A stretch of 64,000 bases of DNA from the NCBI RefSeq assembly GCF_024586455.1, contig NW_026089624.1, positions 7,035,341-7,099,340 on the forward strand, given 5' to 3'. The notes below the pieces were generated by a model that did no database searches, had not been told where the DNA came from, and saw only the letters and a list, made by a program, of their open reading frames with translations. Below, piece by piece: positions 32,072-43,905 of this stretch. Position 1 is the first letter of the stretch, and every line of letters begins with the position of its first letter. A program made the translations under genes and the position numbers. The stretch is from Bactrocera neohumeralis (lineage: Eukaryota > Arthropoda > Insecta > Diptera > Tephritidae).

Positions 32072-34328
32072 TTACATATTCGTATGTAAAAACATGATTT
32101 TTCCTACAGTAACAGGGTTAGACCCAATAACACAACGCTTTTCAGAAAGTAAATTTGTGGCATTTGAGAATATTCTCTCAGACGAGGCACTACTAGCCGG
32201 TGTTGCTAAGAATTTTAAACTCAATTTAAAAAGTAACGGAAATTTAAGTTTATTTAATTCCCACCATTTTAAAACATCAAAATTGTCGTGCATTACTTCG
32301 TTAACATTTTCGTATAATAGTAATTCATTTTGAACTCGATCAAGATTATTTGTTGGATTTGAAGGCTGAAGAAATCCTGAGAAAAGTTGTTTCTTATTAT
32401 TTGAGAGAGAATTTAATTGACTAATTTCGTTATTGCTTTGATCTTGCTCAATAATCAATGCTTCTAGCATGTTTTTGCAATGTAGTTTTATATAATTTTT
32501 TTCTTCATTTGTAAACTGTAACAATTTATTAGTCGGTGGAAACAAAAACAAAGCAATTTTGTGAAAAATTGTTAAGTTTTTAATTACGACATCATTTATC
32601 AATGTGCTGAGTTTAATTTTTAACGATTTTATGCATTCTGAATCATCATCGCTATTTGTTTCACATATTCGTTTTGAAAAGTAAACATGCACAATAACTA
32701 AATTTAAAGTAGGGTAGTTATCTCCTTCTAATTCTTTTGATGTTTCTTCGAACTTTTTCAAAATATTTATTATATCTGTTAAAGTATTTAAGCTGATGTT
32801 ACTTATTCTATGGGTTTGACTTTTTATCTGTAAAATGTTTATAATATCGATCCAATTGCTTTGAACAGATTGTAATAAATAATAGATTGAGTTCCATCTA
32901 GTTACAGAAAAACTTTTTAGTGTGGTTTTTAGTTGTGCATTAGCTCCAGACTTTTTAAAATATGTTACAAGTTTGATGCACTTTTTACATATTTCCCTTA
33001 TATCTGAACACTCCTCAATAGATTTTTGAACTATGTTGTGCAGCATATGACTGACGCAGAATATGTGATCGTATGTACTAAATGCAGCTTTCATATTGGA
33101 TCCCCTATCTGTAACAATTATCCCCTTATCAAGACTACAATCAAACTCCTTCAATGCCGCCTTTACTTTTTGTATAATTCTTTCACCTATATTAAATAAA
33201 GTTACACTTCGTTTTTAAATATGAAACTTTCGCAAGTATAATGAAAAACTAAAAATTAAAAAAAATATATACATGGTATCAAGGCATATTGAACAGGTAG
33301 CCTCATGTGAAAATCCCATGTATTTTGTTGTTGCCTGAAACCTCGAATGCATCAACCTACGAAATATCAAGTTTGATTTGAAAATACGTATGTACAGCTG
33401 CGAGCACTGAAATATTAGTGTGCAATTGTGGTAAACATTTCTTGAAATTACAACAAATTGTTGTACTTGATACCACATATACATAGTACGTACACATACA
33501 TATCTGCAAATATATACCGTTTCAACAAATACTTACTGCTACAAGATTCAAAATCCATTGATCGGAAAGCAATAAGCTTCATTCCAATTTTTCCGCTTTT
33601 TATAAAGTGAATAGTCATAGACAAAAACGATTGTTTTAAATAATTATCGGTCCATATATCTGAGGTAAGTCCAAAGGTACTAAGTTCACTTAGTTCTAAT
33701 TTTAAGGAATCGTGGGCTATATTGTATAAATTGTCTATGTTTCTGGATATCGTTGTTGGATGAGGTAATAGTTGATCAGTATCTACGTTCGACCCATACT
33801 TAGCTCCAATTGAAAGTATTAGATCCGTATATTTTTTCAGACCTGCATCTTCGATCATCTTGAATGGTCTGCAATTTTTAGTGACCCATTCAGTGAACGT
33901 ATCAGCAACATTTTTTTTTGTGTCGTTGTCCACTAATATCTTTGGGTTATCCGAACGGTTTTTTAAATTTTTATAGCATTTATGTTTCACAAGGTTAGAC
34001 GTGCTATTCATAAATTTAAAAACGCTGTTACAATTTTTGCATGCAACAACATCTCTTACCAAACTGCCACTATTTTCAACCTTGCCAAAAATTTCCCAAA
34101 CCTTGCTTTTCCCAGCTTCAATAACCACTGTATATTTTCCTTTCACTATATTATCCTTAATTTCATTAAGCTGCTGCCTTAGTACAGGCGTCGACTGGGT
34201 TGACGATGCAGATTCATCTAATGTTACCTATTTTTGTAAAACAGAGACACAGGTGTAAATTGTATTACAACATGGCAAATATTAGCAAACAATTGCACTG
34301 AATTTCGCGGTCAATTACTTACATCCAT
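32072..34328 (-). CDS. hAT (hobo/Hermes-like) transposase, three exons, intact frame
   Basis: Exons 34328-34323 (ATG GAT), 34227-33537 and 33186-32072. Junctions are gtaagtaatt/aaaaatag and gtaagtattt/aatatag with matching phases (0 and 1), giving 1,812 bases or 603 residues, the size of Hermes. A BED-type finger CKNC..VKHKC lies near residues 65-86. The catalytic triad is visible: Asp about 192 (FGLTSDIWTD), Asp about 259 (IIVTDRGSNMKAAF) and Glu about 569 (ASSERIFSNATNLLSEKR), close to D180, D248 and E572 of Hermes. TRWNSIYYL holds the conserved Trp. The C-terminus ends KIMFLHTNM as in hATC domains. It excises and inserts its element in the nucleus by hairpin-forming cut-and-paste. Splice sites are predicted, not proven. 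No lesion seen. Confidence 0.85.
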
Positions 34329-35420
34329 TATTTTTGGTGAAAAATATGAAATATTAAAATAAAAATCTGCCAAAACTATTTTACTCCCTTTTATCTCCGT
34401 ATAGACAAAACAAATGACGAATTTAAATATTTAATAAACTGTCTCGGTTAAGCGTCTACGGCCAGTACAATGCAGGCAAACATGTTGTGGGGAAAACCCT
34501 TCCGTTTATCTTCTCTATTTGCTTGCTTAGAGCCCAATTACACGAGTAACTCACTCTTAGTTTATAGGCGAGGGGGCGACGAGGAGAGGAGAATCGCGCC
34601 GAGTTTCCAGTGTTCAGCAACTCGCTTTGTGTTCTTATTCGTAACAGTTCGCTGCGACGTTTTTCGGCATTCGTGTTCTTTCTTTCGTAGTACATAGTTG
34701 CATTTGCGTATATTTTTTTGAAATTAAAATTTTGAATATATTTAAAAAAATTTAATTTCAACACAAATATACATAATATAATATAAATATTTTAGAAAAT
34801 GGAGTATGACGAAAAAATCACATACAAATTGATTTAGACGATAGTAAAAAGGGTGATATATCTTTGTTTTAATAAATAAAATGTATTTCTTAATTGACAA
34901 AGCTAATTAATATATATGATAGAGTGGCCCAAATACTTATAAGGAAAAAGAAACGACAATGGGTTAAAGTAAAGAGTAGACAATGGGTTAAAGTTGAAAG
35001 AGAATGAGAAAAAACTTGTGCAGAATTGCGCAACACAAGTTGTTATCTTCTCTAGCAACCTGTTGCCCCATGTAATCGCAAACTTAGCTGAACACTATGG
35101 GTGCACCCTGTTCTGTTAAAAGAATGAGAGAAACAATGAATTCACATAACAATAAGTGACGATCACACACTATTCCACTACTAAGCGAACGCTAACGCCT
35201 TGCATTCACTGCTGGTTGATGATATGAGTGTGAGTTGGGTTTGTTTATGAGAAGAATGAGCTGAGTCTACCTGCTAGCGATAAACAACAACTCACAATGT
35301 CTTCTCTGTATCTGCATTCACATAATTCCAACTCAGCGTCGGCGATCAACTCGAGTTATGAGATGAATTCATAAATTCTCTGTTGCATTCATAGCGTGAA
35401 TTAATTCTTGCAACCCTTTA
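34329..35420. other. 5' untranslated and subterminal part of the hAT element
   Basis: No second gene. It should hold the transposase promoter; tatataat-like words occur around 34770, but I cannot define a start site. Repeated tgaatt and gagttg words approach the terminus. Confidence 0.5.
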
Positions 35421-35656
35421 GTATGTACATATATATGTTTGGTGGTATTGTCCACAGTCTTGTCATCTGATGTCTCACTGACTTTTTTTATCTTTCGTAT
35501 TAGTTTTTTGAAAAGTGCAATTTTACTTTTTCTTCTGAAATTTTTTCTTGTCACTTCACTGTTATTTTTTTTTATTTTTATTTTTTTCCTTTGCCTTCAC
35601 TTTTAATTTTGATCATTTTAACTACGGATGCCGTCCGGTACAGCTTCGAAGGACCA

Positions 35657-36385
35657 TGAATATTTACAAAGATTTCGTGGCACTTACCTCACAGTATTAA
35701 AACAAAATGCGCAACGAAATTAAAAAGGGCACGGAGGAACGTACGATGAATGTCCGAGTTCGTGGTCGAAATCAAAAAGAGGCTGGTGCCTTGTCCGTCG
35801 GTCCCTTTTGTTCTTTTTTGTATGGTGTCCTCAAGTATGTTGAATTCGTGATATTGTGGTATTGTGTGCTTGTGTTCTGGAATGTGATGATGATGTGGTG
35901 TGAAATGAAGATGTGGTGTGGAATGATGATGGTGGTGTATGTAACTTGTATGGTGTGGGAGTGTAATATTGTGAGGGGAGTCGGAGACTTATTTAGCCAT
36001 TCCGGCCCCTCTAGGCAACCGATTAGCTGTCGACGCTGAATAGACCATCCAACCCTCTGATTCACTCGCGTTACGGGTTGATGCCTTGTTGCGTGGCTGC
36101 GAGGAATAGCTGGCCTATTATCGTTGCGCATCGCGGTGCGATGTACCAGCGTGTGATGCGGCGTGTTGCAGATTTGCCACAGACCCATCTACTCACACTC
36201 TTGCAGCCTATGCGTCTGCGATAGGCAGTTCACACAGTGCCGGTGCTGTTACCGGGGCGCTGTGGTACGCCCAGTGCGTTAGACGCTGGTAGCCGACCGA
36301 ACGGTTGATGTGGCTAACACTGGTGTATCTACGTCCATGGTAATCTATGTATAAAGGAGATTGTTAATTATAAATCTGTCATACA
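35657..36385 (-). repeat. BEL/Pao LTR, copy 2 (solo)
   Basis: Same TG..CA limits as 20030-20809 and nearly identical along its length, except that the ccggtgctgtt array has shrunk to one unit, making it about 50 bases shorter. No BEL coding sequence is adjacent, so it is a solo LTR. Flanking pentamers differ (gacca, atgta), so one side may have been rearranged. Confidence 0.7.
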
Positions 36386-36550
36386 ATGTATGTTGAATTC
36401 GTGATGTTGTGGTATTGTGTGCGTGTGATGGGGAATGTGATGATGGTGTGGTGTGAAATGAAGATGTGGTGTGGAATGATGATGTGGTGTATGTAATGTG
36501 TGTTGTGTGGGAGTGTAATATTGTGAGGGGGGTCGGAGACTCATTTAGCA
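36386..36550 (-). repeat. Partial LTR copy joined to the solo LTR
   Basis: tatgttgaattcgtgatgtt to ggggggtcggagactcattt repeats the internal LTR stretch 20216-20375 in the same orientation, then breaks off at tttagc. It begins one base after the preceding LTR end. Confidence 0.7.
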
Positions 36551-36625
36551 AATAGCATTTGTCAATTCTAAAATATTTTTCGGTGGCTCCCAAAAATTAG
36601 CGTCGATATGTATGCAAGCTCATTC
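36551..36625 (-). repeat. R-family repeat fragment
   Basis: atttgtcaattctaaaatat through cggtggctc and gcgtcgatatg is the reverse complement of 54110-54165, the R segment immediately beyond the point where the LTR at 20030 interrupts R. Confidence 0.65.
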
Positions 36626-37800
36626 AAAAATATACATATTTACGCTAGCTTGTTGGCGAGGCTGTTCGAGCAGCAAGGGAAGCGGTAACAATCGGCGATC
36701 GTCTGTTAGTTTCTTTCGGCACAGTTCAGTTCAGATTTTCTACCAACAACACAATGTTGTGGCGCTTTGTCGTCGCGTCAGTTCTTCGACAGATTGACTC
36801 TTTGACAAAACGTGATAGCAGAACCAGCCAAAAACGCTACTCCCTTCTTTCCTTTTCCTTCCTTAGCGAGCAAAGTGTGTGAGCTCGTGGTAAAAACCCA
36901 GAAATCAGCCATCTTTGTTTGTTTTCATTTGAACAATGTGGCCAATGCTCAATACGCATATATAGTTTTGTACACATCTATTTTTCAAATACAATTTTTT
37001 ATAAAATAAAAAATCAAAACTGAAAACAAACTATTAAAGATAGTTTATATATTTATAAATAATAGAATTTGACTCTGATTTTGAGTTATTTTAAGAAAAT
37101 TTCAAACATATTGAAACATATTGAACAGATTGAATTATAACAGTTGATAATTACTACAGTATATCGATATTGGCAACAATGGAATGTGAGAGAGCAATCA
37201 GCTGCCACGTTTCTACGGCAAAAATCCAAATTCCGTGAATTCTCACGACATCCTACCTCAAAGAGAGATGGGAGTAGCGTTTTCCACTGTTTATTACATT
37301 GCACGCCCATAAGATAGGTCGTATCAGCTGAGTCGGGCCACGATTCTACGTTCTCCACTGTTTGTGCTATGAGTTTCGGCCATCGGTTGTCCGTGATAAC
37401 GGAGATGCGAAAAAATGCGTGCGGCACTTGTTATTCCCTTATGAATGTTTGTACATACATATGTACATATGTGGCTCGTATTTGCTTTCGTAAACATACA
37501 GATAAATGTGCCAAAGAAATAATATATGGGCCATTCCATCAATTGGCGACATGGTTTTGTACCCGTGTTTCTCCGATTTTGACGAAACTTTGGAATATCA
37601 TAATATAGACCAAAATAAGAATATCAGTAAACTTTTTAGTGGTCAAAGTTGCTCCATTGCTTTTTGGCGTGCAATTCAAATTGAGATCAAATAAAAAAAT
37701 GACTATTTCTTTTATTTTTTAACGACCTCAAAATTGAGTAAAAAAAAATTTTGCAGTTATCCAATTTTATGTAAAAAAAATCTCAGCTTTCTAAAAAAAT
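36626..37800. other. No gene recognised
   Basis: Mixed sequence. 36772-36812 (cagttcttcgacagattgac, then tctttgacaaaacgtga) matches the reverse complement of 50504-50545, showing another dispersed repeat of unknown type. Other open stretches (37086-37427 minus) match nothing I know. Confidence 0.4.
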
Positions 37801-37806
37801 ATTTTT

Positions 37807-38163
37807 CAAATCCAAAAAAAAAAACATTTTTTTCCAAAAATTCCGTTTTTTGTGCTTTTCCCCAATTTTTTTTTCAAAAAGACTTTTTCATTCGATTCCT
37901 CGTTCATTTTAATATAAGAATCGGTGTTCAAAAATATGGGACTCTGATCCCATGAACAGCAAAAGAAATTCAAAGTTGTCACTCAAAATCCAAAAAAAAA
38001 ATATTTTTTTTCCAAAAATCCCATTTTTTGTGCTTTTCCACCAACTTCTTTTCAAAATTGACTTTCCCATTCGATTCCTCGTTAAATTTTACATAAGAAT
38101 CAGTGTTCAAAAGTATGGGACTCTGATCCCATGAACAACAAAAAAAATGCAAAGTTGTCGCTA
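37807..38163. repeat. 179-bp tandem duplication
   Basis: The unit containing ccaaaaattccgttttttgt, cgattcctcgtt and gggactctgatcccatgaac occurs twice; the last word starts at 37938 and 38117. The A/T runs vary between the copies. Non-coding. Confidence 0.8.
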
Positions 38164-38484
38164 TACGGCGCAGTCTGTTCGCTTAGAAGGTTGTGTGAAG
38201 GAGGTAAATATGTAAATTGTATTCTTAGACATGAATTAATGAAGAAATCAGTGTCATCATTCATAAAAAAGTCGTTTTACATATATTTCTGCCATTGAAC
38301 GTGCTCATTTCTGCTAAATATGGAGTATGGTGAATTCATTACTTCAATTCTATCAGCTCTGTTGGCCGTCCAATCGAACCATCATACAAAATTCAATTTG
38401 CACCTTCTCTATATTTTAAGTTCTCTGGTTTCACCACAGGTCAGAAAAATTATTAGCGTGTTTCACCACATTTAACATCAGGGC
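38164..38484. other. Unassigned, with an inverted CAGAGAAC terminus at 38408-38434
   Basis: Ends in caccttctctatattttaag then ttctctg, the inverted start of the MITE-like repeat at 4143 and 15864. Otherwise nothing recognised. Confidence 0.4.
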
Positions 38485-38940
38485 AGAGAACGTTTATAAT
38501 AAAGAAGGTTCACGGCGCGAAGAACGTAAAAATATTCTTGGCTAACTCGGTCGAGACGGAGGAGTTTCACCACTGCCAGCTCGGCAGCAGATATTATATT
38601 TTAACATTTTCGCTTGAACAGAGCTGAGCGTGGAATAAAAATTATGCTCAAAACTAACATACGTATGTTCGCTCTTTTGCTTATATTTTTATACGTTTAT
38701 ATGCAAACATGTGTATTCGTATGAATTCTTTTTGTGCATATAAGTGAATACATGTGCAATTGAGTACATTTAAATTAAATTACTTTTTCAGAGCAATATT
38801 CGTAGTTAATGTAAAAATAAAGCCAATTTTTTTTATTATTTTTTGTGTTAGATATATTCATACTTACATATTTATATAACAAACTATCATAATATTATTT
38901 TAAAAATTAAATATATTACAATAGTGATAAATGAACATTA
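38485..38940 (-). repeat. R-family repeat, reverse copy
   Basis: Starts cagagaacgtttataataaa and is collinear with the reverse complement of 54480-54924 (ggctaactcggt, tttcaccactgccagctc, atgctcaaaactaacatacg, gcaatattcgtagtt). Confidence 0.75.
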
Positions 38941-39638
38941 ATCGTATATTTTATCATTCATAACTTGCATACATACATATGTATATTCACATGTGTCATG
39001 ACCAGACCCGGTGGGACTTTAAATTTCCAGTGGGAATAGTCATCGTCGCTGAGCTTTAAGCGACCGGGGGGGTTTGCAGGTCGCGGATAGCCGGAGGGCC
39101 TGTAGTAGCAGGTTAGTTGCGAATAAAGTTTAAACGAATAAGCAATCCCCGACGAGAAGCGGCGGGAGTGGAGGTTGCGGTATAAAAGCCAGCAAGACCG
39201 TTGAAACTCCTGCGACAGTGGGCGAACCGACAACGCTCCTTTGAAGTATGTGTCCCCCGCAACATGCAAGGGCATATTAGATATTACAACTTGACCGGTA
39301 CACAGCGCGGCGCACTGGGAGTTCCTGGATATCCTGACAGCGATGTCTCCGCTCGTGGGATGTAAAGGGTGATGTGAGCTTACTCTGCTGAGGTGTTAGC
39401 CGCGGGGTGTATCAGTAAACAGCCACTTCGGTCCCTGCTCAGGGAGTGTGCATTGGGCGCAGGAGTAGTAGCCTGCGTTGCCCCGGGCTAGCGCCGGTCG
39501 GTCCGTGTTTTCCGGGACTGGTAAAGCGAAGGACAAACCTCAGGGAACTGGGGTAGGAGCACGGTCTCCGAGGGTACACCCGTTCCTGCCTATTTCGGCC
39601 CGCCCCCCTACACACGATGCTCTGTAAGAACTTAACTT

Positions 39639-40950
39639 ATGGAGTATTATCTGAGTAAAGAAACCCAAAGTAATAGTAGCAGTTTACATGACTGCTTGTC
39701 GAGCAACGGCACTCAAAGCCCTGGCAATAGGATCGCAGAATCGTCCAGGAGAATGCCGACCTTTAGTGGTCCTTGCGTCGAAGCTGACCCCTTTAGACGC
39801 GCACCAAGACTGATGCGATCCCCGAAACAGGGGCTCACGGTGGAAAGGCCTGAAAGAGCGGGATCGTCACCACCAGCGCTGCAAGACAGCACGCCGCGAG
39901 AAGAACTTACGCAACCAAAAGGAGATATTATGTCTGAGCTGGGAGATATGATCAATAGGCTAACTGAGGCAATGAAGCCGCCTCAACGATCGATCAACAA
40001 CCAGATACGTGATCTGCTAACTTCTGTGACAAAGCTCCACGAACGTGCCCAAAGCGAGTACAACAACAAAATCAAAGCAGCCAAACGAAATGTCCTTTTA
40101 AGACACGCAGGAGTGGTTTCAACACCGAAAAGGCCCCGCGAGGATCAGCAACTAGCGCGCAAGACTCTACCAAAGAAAAAAGCAATACAAGAAGAAATAC
40201 AAAAGAGGCCCACTGCTAACAAAAGGAATGAAGATGACATTCCTACAAAAGGAAGGAAAGAGGATGAAAAAGAAAACGACTGGATACAGGTGAAGCGCAA
40301 AACGCCAAACACGAAGAAGAAGGCCGTTTATGTCCCACGTCCGAGACCGGACGCAATTATAATTTCACGCTCTGGAAGCATGACGTACAGCGACATACTC
40401 AGGGCTGTCAAGAAGGAGGACGCCCTCAAAGAACTTGGGGAGGACGTGTCGCGCATCAGAAAGACGGCAAAAGGCGAGATACTCCTGTAAATGAAAAAGG
40501 CGCAAATGACAAACACTGGTACATACGAAAGGGAGATATGTAAGGTGTTAGGTGACCAGGCACAAATAAGAGCCTTAACCCATGTAGTAGTAGAGATCCG
40601 CAACCTAGATGAGGTTACAACAAAAGAAGACATCGTGAATGCAGTCAAAACACAATTTAATGAGTTAAGCTCCTTCAAGGAAAGCTCAATCAAAAGTATG
40701 AGACAGGCATACGCGGGTACGCAGACGGCGGTGATCAGCATTCCGGCATCGGACGCAAGAAAAAATTAATTGATGCCGCAAAATCAAATTAGGATGGGTA
40801 ATATGCAGAATAAGGGAGAAGCCGAACCTTAGGAAATGTTTCAGATGCCTGAAATATGGGCACCTGGCGAGGGCATGTACCAGCGAGGATGACAGAAGCA
40901 AGTGTTGTGCAAAATGTGGTGAAACGGGGCACTTCGCAAAATAATGCGTC
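39639..40950 (+). pseudogene. R1-clade LINE ORF1 (Gag-like, CCHC)
   Basis: Frame open from ATG 39639. One in-frame TAA at 40488-40490 (GEILL-stop-MKKAQ) interrupts it, then it continues to 40769. After a frameshift it ends with zinc knuckles: CFRCLKYGHLARAC (C-x2-C-x4-H-x4-C) and CAKCGETGHFAK-stop-C, the second broken by a stop before the last Cys. Long Lys/Arg-rich charged middle (about residues 110-230). In this clade ORF1 binds the element RNA and forms the RNP. Two or three point lesions disable it. Confidence 0.8.
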
Positions 40951-41057
40951 AAAAACCGTTTTCTGCGTCATGCAAATCAAACGGAAAAAAGGATACGGAT
41001 CACCGAATGGGAAGTTGGAAATGTCCCCTCTACCAAACGGTATGCAAAAAGGCGAAA

Positions 41058-43803
41058 TGAGAGTTGTACAAATCAACCTAAATCATTGCGGAGCGGCCTA
41101 AGAGTTAGTGAAACAGACAATCTGCGAAAAGAAGATAGATGTTGCGATAGTCTGTGAGCAGTATAAAAACATAAGTGCTGGTACCTGGATTTCCAATAAA
41201 GAAAGCAAAGCTGCCATATGGGCCTAAGGGGAAAACGCATTCCAAGACAAGCCGCTCTTGGGGAAATCATATTATACGCGAGCGAGAATAGGCGAAATCT
41301 CGAAATCTTATGAACAGATCCTTGATGAATTAGTTCAGGATGCCCTTACTACTACACCAAATGTGATAGCAGGCGACTTTAATGCGTGGGCAATCAAATG
41401 GGTTATAGACATTACGTTCGCCAGCAACTCACTTGCTCGACCTGCACATTGGAAAGTGTGCGACTTCTACACACACAGCGATCATATTGCCATTATGTTT
41501 GAAATCGGCAAGAAGCCGCGAAACCAAAGCAGTCTAAAAAAGCCACGGAAAGAAGGGTGGAAGGTGGAAACGCTAGATGGGAACATCTTCGACCTCATGC
41601 TGAATGAAAAAATGGGTAGCTCAACCGACTTAGACCGACAAGCTGAAATGCTGGTAAGTCACATAAGTAAAGCCTGCGACGCGGCCATGTGTAGAAAAAG
41701 GCAAAACGCACCCCGAAGGTCCGCATACTGGTGGAACGATGAGATTAGCGCACTAAGAAGCGAATGCCATAGAGCGAGACGCCTTTCTCAAAGAAGCTTA
41801 GGTACGCCAGAACAAAAGAGACTGCGAGAATATTTTAAAAGAAAGCGGAATGAGTTTAAAAAGGCTATTAAAAGAAGTAAGACCTTAAGCTTCAAAGAAC
41901 TATGCGAGAAGGTAGATGAAAATCCGTGGGGAGACGCCTATAAAATAGTAATGGAAAAGGACAAGGGGGGTAAAAACCAGGCACCAACCTGTGCTACACT
42001 GCTAGAGAAAGTGGTGAAAACGCAAGAGCAGCATACGAGCAGAAGAATACCATCAGTGGTCGAAATTTTGCCAATCGACGAGGAGGAGGTAGTAGAAGTG
42101 GCGGAAAGATTCGGCAATACAAAAGCGCCAGGACTTGATGGCATCCCAAACAAGGCGCTTAAGATTGCTATTAAACAGAGCAAGAAGGCCTTCACGGAAA
42201 TTTTTTCTTGGTGTCTAAACGAAGGCGTTTTCTCAAGAGTATGGAAGAAACTGCGCCTAGTTCTCCTCCAGAACCCAAACAAACCGGCGGGCGAGCCGAG
42301 TGCGTATCGACCACTTTGTATGGTCGACACGATGGCCAAAATATTGGAGAAGTTAATCTGTAAACGTCTGAAACATCACCTAGAAGGAGAGCTGCCTGGC
42401 TTGTCTGAAAACTAATTTGGTTTCCGAAGACATCGATTCACCATGGACGCAGTCGAAAATTGACGGACATCGCGGCCAAGGCCATAGAGGGAACCAGGTG
42501 GATGCATGGCGATAAAAAATATTGCGCAGTTGTCACACTTGACGTCAAAAATGCTTTTAATTCTGCATCCTGGCCACATATAATTAGGGCTTTAGAGGCA
42601 AGAAACACTCCGGGATATCTACTAAGGATAATTAGTAGCTATCTGTCTGATAGACTGCTGATGTACGACACCGATGCCGGCCCAAAAAGCTAAGTGGTGA
42701 CAGGCGGAGTACCGCAGGGCTCCGTATTGGGTCCGTTACTTTGGAATGTGCTATACGACGGGGTGCTACGCCTACCGCTGCCAAAAGAGGCACAAATAAC
42801 TGGCTATGCGGACGACATTGCTGTGACGATAGTTGCGAAAAAGCTCTCTCAAATTCAAAACTTCTGTAAGGCGACCACAGCAAAAATTAAGGACTGGCTC
42901 ACGGAAACTCAGTTGCAGCTGGCTGCAGAAAAGACGGAAACGGTGCTTATCACGAGCAGGAAAAAATTAGAAACGGTCTCCTTAAAAATCGATGGATACC
43001 ACATTACAACGAAAAACTCCCTGAGATACCTTGGCGTTATGATTGACACGAGATTGAATTTCAAAGCGCATATTCAAAAAGCCTGTAGCAAGGCAGCTGC
43101 TGTTACAGCGGCCCTGTCGAGAATAATGGCTAACACTGGCGGCCCTAGTCAAAGTAGGAGAGCCCTACTAGCTAAAGTAAGTCAGTCAACACCGATGTAT
43201 GCGGCCCCTATGTGAGGAAAAGCACTGCGCCAAAAAACAGGCAATGGCTATGCGCCATCAGAGTGGCCTGTGCATTCGGAACGGTCTCACATGAAGCGGC
43301 CAGTATCATATCTAAAGTTATGAAAAGGCGTCTAGCAACTGACGAGCAGAAAATAGGAGAGACAGGTTAGCCTCGAAGAGTGGCAAAGACAATGGGACGC
43401 GACAGAAAAAGGAAGATGGACGCACAGACTCATTAAAAACGTATCAGCTTGGATTGAGAGACAACATGGGGAGACAGAATTTTATCTGGCGAAATTCTTG
43501 ACAGGCCATGGCAGTTTCAGGGAATACCTGTAAAGATTCGGCCACGACGATGACACAAAATGTTCTTTCTGCAGCAGTGCCAACGAAAACGCCGAGCGTA
43601 TCTTCTTCTTCTGCTCGAGATACGTAATGGAGAGAACTACCATTGAAGGAATAATACACCAAAGGATGGCGCCTGACAACATTATAAGCCACATGCTGCA
43701 ATCAAAGTTGGTATGGGCGAAAATGAAAGAGTGGGCCGCAATAGCGATCCATGAACTCAGGATAAGAGAACGACACCGAAGAAGCTTAAGACCAGCTGAA
43801 TAA
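41058..43803 (+). pseudogene. R1-clade LINE ORF2 (endonuclease, RT, C-terminal zinc motif)
   Basis: Endonuclease: VVQINLNHCGAA-stop, CEQY, then NVIAGDFNAWAIKWVIDITF. The stretch between GDFNAW and VIDITF that normally holds about 35 residues is deleted. YTHSDHIAI is the catalytic His block. RT: AYRPLCMVDTMAKILEKLIC; a stop at 42413 and a frame change; VVTLDVKNAFNSASW (motif A); a TAA at 42691; GGVPQGSVLGPLLWN; ITGYADDIAVTIV (YADD). The C-terminus (from 43200, several stops) has TKCSFCSSANENAERIFFFC, the Cys-Cys-His-Cys motif seen after the RT in R1. Catalytic residues survive but the frame does not. Confidence 0.85.
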
Positions 43804-43905
43804 CCACGATAGGAGTTTCTGAAGAGGCATTCTTGCCCGGCTTGGTCCTGCGAAGTAATACCTAACGGTGGTCCCGCAGGGCCAAATACAAGCTAACGCA
43901 GCCGG

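Larger units (their letters stand above)
29835..35420 (-). mobile_element. hAT element with perfect 8-bp duplications, 5.6 kb, apparently intact gene
   Basis: The left end taaagggctgcatgaatac and the right end (reverse complement taaagggttgcaagaatta) are inverted repeats. They are flanked by identical gtatgtac octamers at 29827-29834 and 35421-35428. The single gene (minus, 34328-32072) encodes a hobo/Hermes-type transposase with its frame preserved. A D-family dispersed repeat (30937-31971) has inserted downstream of the gene, so the original element was about 4.5 kb. The sequences just inside both ends are rich in tgaatta and actca words, typical of subterminal transposase-binding repeats. 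Exact duplications indicate a fairly recent insertion. Confidence 0.85.
38995..43905 (+). mobile_element. R1-clade LINE, about 4.9 kb, degenerate
   Basis: A GC-rich 5' UTR of about 640 bases (39000-39638), ORF1 with zinc knuckles, ORF2 with AP-like endonuclease, RT and a C-terminal Cys/His motif, then a 3' UTR ending about 43905. The order and motifs fit the R1 clade of the Jockey supergroup. It lies in ordinary repeat DNA and no 28S rDNA sequence flanks it, so it is not a site-specific rDNA R1 insertion. Multiple stops show it is dead. Confidence 0.85.
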
